Below the pieces are notes generated by a model. It was not told the DNA's origin and made no database searches. It saw only the letters and a program-made list of their open reading frames with translations. The position numbers and the translations under genes were made by a program. Positions 59,540-64,000 of a DNA stretch of 64,000 bases are shown here, piece after piece (positions within the stretch are counted from its first letter, which is position 1; every line of letters begins with the position of its first letter). This stretch comes from Edaphobacter sp. GTDB taxonomy: Bacteria > Acidobacteriota > Terriglobia > Terriglobales > Acidobacteriaceae. The stretch spans positions 1 to 64,000 of the forward strand of contig JAOAPF010000172.1 of assembly GCA_025462755.1 (NCBI GenBank). The letters are read 5' to 3'.

Positions 59540-61315
59540 CTAGAAGCTCTTGCCAGCGTGCATCAGTAGGTGCTCAAGGACCGGGCCCAGCGAGAGCGCC
59601 GGAAAGAAGGTAAGCGCGCCGACGATGAGGATCACGCCGACCAACAGTACCGTGAATAACGGGGTATGGACGGGAAAGGTCCCCGGCGATGGCGGAACCA
59701 GCTTCTTCCCGGCTAAACTGCCGGCAATCGCCAGCATCGGAACGATCATCAGGAACCGGCCGATCAACATCGCCGCGGCCAGGGACAAGTTGTACCAGTG
59801 CGTATTCGCGCTCAGTCCGGCAAACGCCGATCCGTTGTTTCCAGTCGCCGAGGTGTAGGCGTACAGAATCTCCGAGAGCCCATGCGGCCCCGTGTTTGCC
59901 AGCGCAGAGAGGCCAAGATTCGGCATCATCAGCGCCACAGCTGAGAAGCCTAGTATCGACAGAGGGAAGATGAGCACATAAAGCATCGCCATCTTTACGT
60001 CATACGACTCGATCTTTTTGCCGAGATACTCCGGTGTGCGTCCAACCATCAGCCCGGCGATGAAGACCGCCAGAACGACGAAGATCAACATCCCGTAGAG
60101 TCCCGCCCCCACGCCCCCGAAAATTACCTCGCCCAGCATGATGTTCACCAATGGCACGAGACCGCCGAGAGGCATGAACGAATCGTGCATCGAGTTGACG
60201 GCGCCACAGCTGGCATCGGTCGTCACGGTGGCGAACAGTGCTGAGTTGGCGATCCCGAAGCGGACCTCCTTGCCCTCCATATTGCCGCCGGCCTGGGTTG
60301 TCGTCACGTGCTGGTTGACCGAGTGCAGCAGAGGGTTCGGCTGCGCCTCCGCGTAGTAAGCCACACACACGCCAACGAAGAACAGCGTAGCCATTGCGGC
60401 GAACACCGCCCATCCATGTTTTGGAGTCCGCGTCATTCGTCCCAGCGTGACGGTAAGCGCAGCAGGAATCAGAAAGATCGAGAACATCTGCATCAGGTTG
60501 GAGAGCGGCGTTGGATTCTCGAAGGGATGGGAGCTGTTCGCATTGAAGAAGCCGCCGCCGTTCGTGCCGAGCATCTTGATGGCCTCCTGCGAGGCTGCAG
60601 GCCCCTGCGCGATGCTCTGGGCAGTGACAATCTGCGTGGTCGCCTTCCCATCTGTGCCTGTCGTGGTTACAGTCTGAGGTTGCACCAGCTTTGCCTGGTC
60701 GTAGGGGCGGAAGTTTTGTACGACTCCCTGAGAGACCAGCAGCAGCGCATAGATCAGGCAGCACGGCAGAAGCACCCACAACGAAGCGCGCGTCGTGTCC
60801 ACCCAGAAGTTGCCAAGTGTCTTCGATTCCCGTCGAGCGATGCCACGGACCAGCGCAACGGCCAACGCGATCCCGACCGCAGCCGAAAAAAAGTTGTGAT
60901 AAGCCAACGTGACCATCTGCGTCAGGTAGCTCATCGTTGTCTCGGGCACGTACGCTTGCCAGTTTGTATTCGTGGTAAAAGACGCCGCGGTGTTAAAAGC
61001 AAGATCGGGTGCAACACCAGCCAGGTGCTGGGGGTTTAAAGGAAGCGCATGCTGCAACCGCTCAACTGCATACGTCACCAGCATCGTGACCAAGCTGAAT
61101 AGCAGCATCACCACTGCATACTCGGTCCACCTCATCTCATGGGTTTCATCGATTCCCGTCAAGCGATAGATGAGCCGTTCAAGCGGACGAAAGAGACGAT
61201 CGGCAAAGGTGCGTTCCCGCTCAAAAACACGGGCCATATAAAGACCCAAAGGCTTTGCGCAAAGCAGGACCAATGCAAAGAAAAAAGAAATTTGAAACCA
61301 GCCGTTCGCGGTCAT
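59540..61315 (-). CDS. kdpA: Potassium-transporting ATPase subunit A
   Basis: [38 protein letters not shown]; internal start [12 protein letters not shown] at 61315. Confidence 0.97.
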   Translation of the reverse strand: MTANGWFQISFFFALVLLCAKPLGLYMARVFERERTFADRLFRPLERLIYRLTGIDETHEMRWTEYAVVMLLFSLVTMLVTYAVERLQHALPLNPQHLAGVAPDLAFNTAASFTTNTNWQAYVPETTMSYLTQMVTLAYHNFFSAAVGIALAVALVRGIARRESKTLGNFWVDTTRASLWVLLPCCLIYALLLVSQGVVQNFRPYDQAKLVQPQTVTTTGTDGKATTQIVTAQSIAQGPAASQEAIKMLGTNGGGFFNANSSHPFENPTPLSNLMQMFSIFLIPAALTVTLGRMTRTPKHGWAVFAAMATLFFVGVCVAYYAEAQPNPLLHSVNQHVTTTQAGGNMEGKEVRFGIANSALFATVTTDASCGAVNSMHDSFMPLGGLVPLVNIMLGEVIFGGVGAGLYGMLIFVVLAVFIAGLMVGRTPEYLGKKIESYDVKMAMLYVLIFPLSILGFSAVALMMPNLGLSALANTGPHGLSEILYAYTSATGNNGSAFAGLSANTHWYNLSLAAAMLIGRFLMIVPMLAIAGSLAGKKLVPPSPGTFPVHTPLFTVLLVGVILIVGALTFFPALSLGPVLEHLLMHAGKSF

Positions 61316-61331
61316 GATAGAAAACTTCCTC

Positions 61332-61418
61332 TTAAAACTTCTCGGGGCGCAGCAGCGCGTACACCAGATAAACAAGCAGAGCCACTGTTACAAGACCAAG
61401 CGCCAGCATTTCGATCAT
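61332..61418 (-). CDS. kdpF: Potassium-transporting ATPase subunit F
   Basis: MIEMLALGLVTVALLVYLVYALLRPEKF, 28 aa, canonical KdpF-type peptide immediately upstream of kdpA. Confidence 0.9.
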   Translation of the reverse strand: MIEMLALGLVTVALLVYLVYALLRPEKF

Positions 61419-61519
61419 CGCTTCGCCTCCTTCGCCCCTAACCGGTCGCATCCCATTGCGTACCCGATCCCAATGGCGAAAAACAGCATGCTTGCAACGA
61501 CACAGCCGATATCCCACAT
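61415..61519 (-). CDS. 34-aa membrane micro-protein upstream of kdpF
   Basis: MWDIGCVVASMLFFAIGIGYAMGCDRLGAKEAKR*; ATGA overlap with kdpF; not present in the supplied ORF track. Confidence 0.75.
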   Translation of the reverse strand: MWDIGCVVASMLFFAIGIGYAMGCDRLGAKEAKR

Positions 61520-61809
61520 TGTCTTGCCTCCCGCCAAACGACTCGATCGCGAAATCCGCGACGTATCTTGATCGAATCGTCGAAACCAAGTCTTCGGCCA
61601 TTTTTGGCGTTCGGACGCGATCTTTCCAATTCAAACAGCCGATGCATAAAGAAAGCGTAGAAAGCGCGTAAAGAAGTCGTATACACCGCGTTCGTAGGCT
61701 CGCTCCTGATGGCCTCGATCAGAGGGCTTGCAGTAGTGGCCTGGATGCGGTGGAGCTTTCACGGGATGGGTTGAAAGAAGGGTCCGCGAGCCGGGATTCG
61801 CGTGCAGAC

Positions 61810-61843
61810 AAAAAAAGCGCGCTGACCCGTGAAGGTCAGCGCG
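61810..61843 (-). terminator. Rho-independent terminator downstream of GH3 gene
   Basis: Minus: CGCGCTGACCttcacGGGTCAGCGCGCTTTTTTT. Confidence 0.85.
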
Positions 61844-61909
61844 GAGGTGAGTGATACCCCGGACGAAACGCTTAAACGTCCGAGTCTTGGAGATCCCTGG
61901 GCCGAAGCC

Positions 61910-64000
61910 CTAGGGAACGACAGCGAAGGCGACGTGCTCTGCGGCCGTCGAATCCTCCCCCATCCATAAATCGAAAAGTCCGGGCTCTACCGCCCATTGA
62001 TGCGTCTGCGGACTCCAGAAGCCGAGGTCCCTTGCATGCAGTGTCAGTTTCACTGTTCGCTTTTCACCGGCCGCAATATGAACTCGCGCAAAACCCTTCA
62101 ACTCCCGTCGCGGCCGCGAGGCGCTACCGGCACGTTGGTGCGTGTAGAGTTGCACGACCTCATCGCCGGCAACGGCGGATGTGTTCTGTACGTCAATGGC
62201 TGCGGTCAACGATTCATCGCGACGTATCGAAGAGGCATCGATCTTGAGATTTGAAAGTTGGAAGGTGGCGTAGCTGAGCCCGTAACCGAATGGGTACAGA
62301 GGAGCACTCGAGCCGTCCCAGTAGCGAGTGTCCGTTTCATTGGGAATCTGGGTCAGATTTTGCGAATAGTAAATGGGAATTTGCCCGACGCTGCGGGGCC
62401 ACGTGACCGGCAGCTTCCCTCCGGGAGTAGCGTCGCCGGTAAGTAGGTTCGCAATCGCATTGCCTCCCTCGGTGCCGGGGTACCAGGTGTCGAGGATGGC
62501 AGGAACATGTTGAGACGCCCACGTGATATCGAGTGGACGGCCGTTCAGCAACACTAGGACAACCGGCTTTCCGGTTGCAACAGCGGCTTCAAGCAACTCC
62601 TGCTGCCTACCCGGGAGCGCGAGAGTCGATCGCGAAGCCCTTTCGCCGCTCATACTCTGCGCCTCGCCGAGAATGAGGATAGCTACCTCCGACTTTTTGA
62701 TCTGGTCAACGGCATGCCGGAACTCCGCATCACGCTCCTGTTGGGTCTTAAGCACCGGCTTCGGACTGGTGAAGAGGTCATCGAAGATCGACGGCTGGAC
62801 TCGATCGATCTCCACGCCTTTGGCGTAATTGATAGTCACCGCTGATCCCAGCTTTTTGCGCAGGCCCTCAAGCACGGTGACAGCGTCATCCGGATGGCCG
62901 GCGAGGCTCCACGATCCCATGATGTCCGGCTTGGAGTCTGCGAGCGGGCCGATAACAGCGATGGATGCAACGGATTTTTTCAGCGGGAGTACGCTGCCCT
63001 GATTGCGCAGAAGCACCGCGCTGCGTTCGGCGGCCGCTCGGGCCGCGTCTCGTTGTGCTGTTGAGCCCAGCTCTGCCCTGGCGTGGTCGAGCGAGATATA
63101 CGGATTGGTGAAGAGGCCAAGCTTGTACTTCATCAACAGGATGTCGCGAACGGAGTCGTCAATGGTGGACTCTTTGACGGACCCATTTTTCACAGCCGCG
63201 GCCAGATTGTCGCGGAACGTAGTGCTGGTCATCTCCATGTTGACTCCCGCATTGACAGCGCGGACTGCGGCGTCGTCAGGTCCTGCGGCAAAGCCGTGTG
63301 TTTTCAGACTTGCGATCGACTCCCAGTCGCTGACGACGAAGCCCTGAAATCCCCACTTCTCTCGCAGCACATCATGCAAAAGAAACCTGTTGCCGGTCGC
63401 CGGGACGCCGTTCAGGTCCATATACGCGCTCATCAGAGATCCGCTGCCGGCCTGCACAGCCGCATGAAAGGGAGGCAGATAGACATTCCACAACTGCTCA
63501 TCCGAAACGTTTGCAGAGTCATAGTCGCGGCCACCCTCGGCTGCGCCATAGCCGGCAAAATGTTTTACACACGCGAGCATGTGGTCCGGGCTGCCGATCG
63601 TATCGCCCTGGAAGCCCCGCACCTGGGCCTCAGCCATGCGCGAACCGAGGTAGGGATCTTCCCCGGCGCCTTCCATGATGCGTCCCCAGCGGGGATCTCT
63701 TGCGATGTCCACCATCGGCGCAAAGGTCCATCTAATGCCGACCGCACTGGCTTCTCTGGCGGCCATGCTCTGCACGTGCTGCGCTTCGGCTGGATCCCAC
63801 GAGGCAGCGAGCGCGAGAGGAACGGGGTAGATGGTGCGGAAGCCGTGAATTACGTCGTAGCCGAAGATGAGTGGAATGTGCAGCGGCGCCTGCTCGACCG
63901 CAATATGCTGCAGGCGATTGATCTCAGCCGGATCGGTAAGGAAGAGAAACGAGCCCGTCTGTCCTTTGAGGATGCGCTCCTCGTGCGAGACCGAGTGGGG
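61910..64000 (-). CDS. bglX: Glycoside hydrolase family 3 beta-glucosidase (5' end beyond window)
   Basis: RWTFAPMVDIARDPRWGRIMEGAGEDPYLGSRMA, FVVSDWESI; reading frame stays open to the window end (IFGYDVIHGFRTIYPVPLALAASWDP). Confidence 0.93.
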   Translation of the reverse strand, partial: PHSVSHEERILKGQTGSFLFLTDPAEINRLQHIAVEQAPLHIPLIFGYDVIHGFRTIYPVPLALAASWDPAEAQHVQSMAAREASAVGIRWTFAPMVDIARDPRWGRIMEGAGEDPYLGSRMAEAQVRGFQGDTIGSPDHMLACVKHFAGYGAAEGGRDYDSANVSDEQLWNVYLPPFHAAVQAGSGSLMSAYMDLNGVPATGNRFLLHDVLREKWGFQGFVVSDWESIASLKTHGFAAGPDDAAVRAVNAGVNMEMTSTTFRDNLAAAVKNGSVKESTIDDSVRDILLMKYKLGLFTNPYISLDHARAELGSTAQRDAARAAAERSAVLLRNQGSVLPLKKSVASIAVIGPLADSKPDIMGSWSLAGHPDDAVTVLEGLRKKLGSAVTINYAKGVEIDRVQPSIFDDLFTSPKPVLKTQQERDAEFRHAVDQIKKSEVAILILGEAQSMSGERASRSTLALPGRQQELLEAAVATGKPVVLVLLNGRPLDITWASQHVPAILDTWYPGTEGGNAIANLLTGDATPGGKLPVTWPRSVGQIPIYYSQNLTQIPNETDTRYWDGSSAPLYPFGYGLSYATFQLSNLKIDASSIRRDESLTAAIDVQNTSAVAGDEVVQLYTHQRAGSASRPRRELKGFARVHIAAGEKRTVKLTLHARDLGFWSPQTHQWAVEPGLFDLWMGEDSTAAEHVAFAVVP

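Noticed and set aside
60000-60779. 259-aa ORF in another frame of kdpA
   Set aside because: Out-of-frame reading of kdpA; no independent support.

Overview
This window looks like chromosomal DNA from a GC-rich acidobacterium (Edaphobacter/Granulicella/Terriglobus-like). That placement is inferred from gene content and style, not from a search. Most of it is housekeeping sequence: moaE/moaD, lon, pheA, a UbiA-family prenyltransferase, a TamB / SurA-like / BamA-like envelope cluster, an ECF sigma operon, priA, an HU/IHF gene, dcd, an LpxL-like acyltransferase with lpxD, bshB1, a MetF/homocysteine methyltransferase fusion, xseB, a polyprenyl synthetase, yajQ, tatD, kdpFABC with an extra 34-aa micro-ORF, and a GH3 beta-glucosidase cut by the window end. 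Two stretches (about 26.6-31.3 kb and 33.3-39.7 kb) are accessory-like, with lower coding density, small ORFs, decayed genes, duplicated gene 3' ends and repeats. The strongest candidates for something undescribed are: (1) a 1,245-bp element at 35892-37136 with about 20-nt terminal inverted repeats and a perfect 6-bp target duplication (AACGTC), whose only convincing gene encodes a J-domain + C-terminal winged-helix-like protein and which has no recognisable transposase; (2) two stand-alone mini-proteins resembling the second half of a histidine-kinase HisKA/DHp domain but lacking the H-box, each next to other small genes (one near a degenerate receiver protein, the other with an ATGA overlap to an 83-aa ORF); (3) a four-helix-bundle (S23/IVP-like) gene bounded by a 36-nt inverted repeat made of CTACTCC-like heptads, which also supplies the 5' end of bshB1. 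Palindromic repeats have also entered the coding sequences of moaE and a ThiF-family gene in frame. No tRNA, rRNA, CRISPR array, or intact transposase was recognised.
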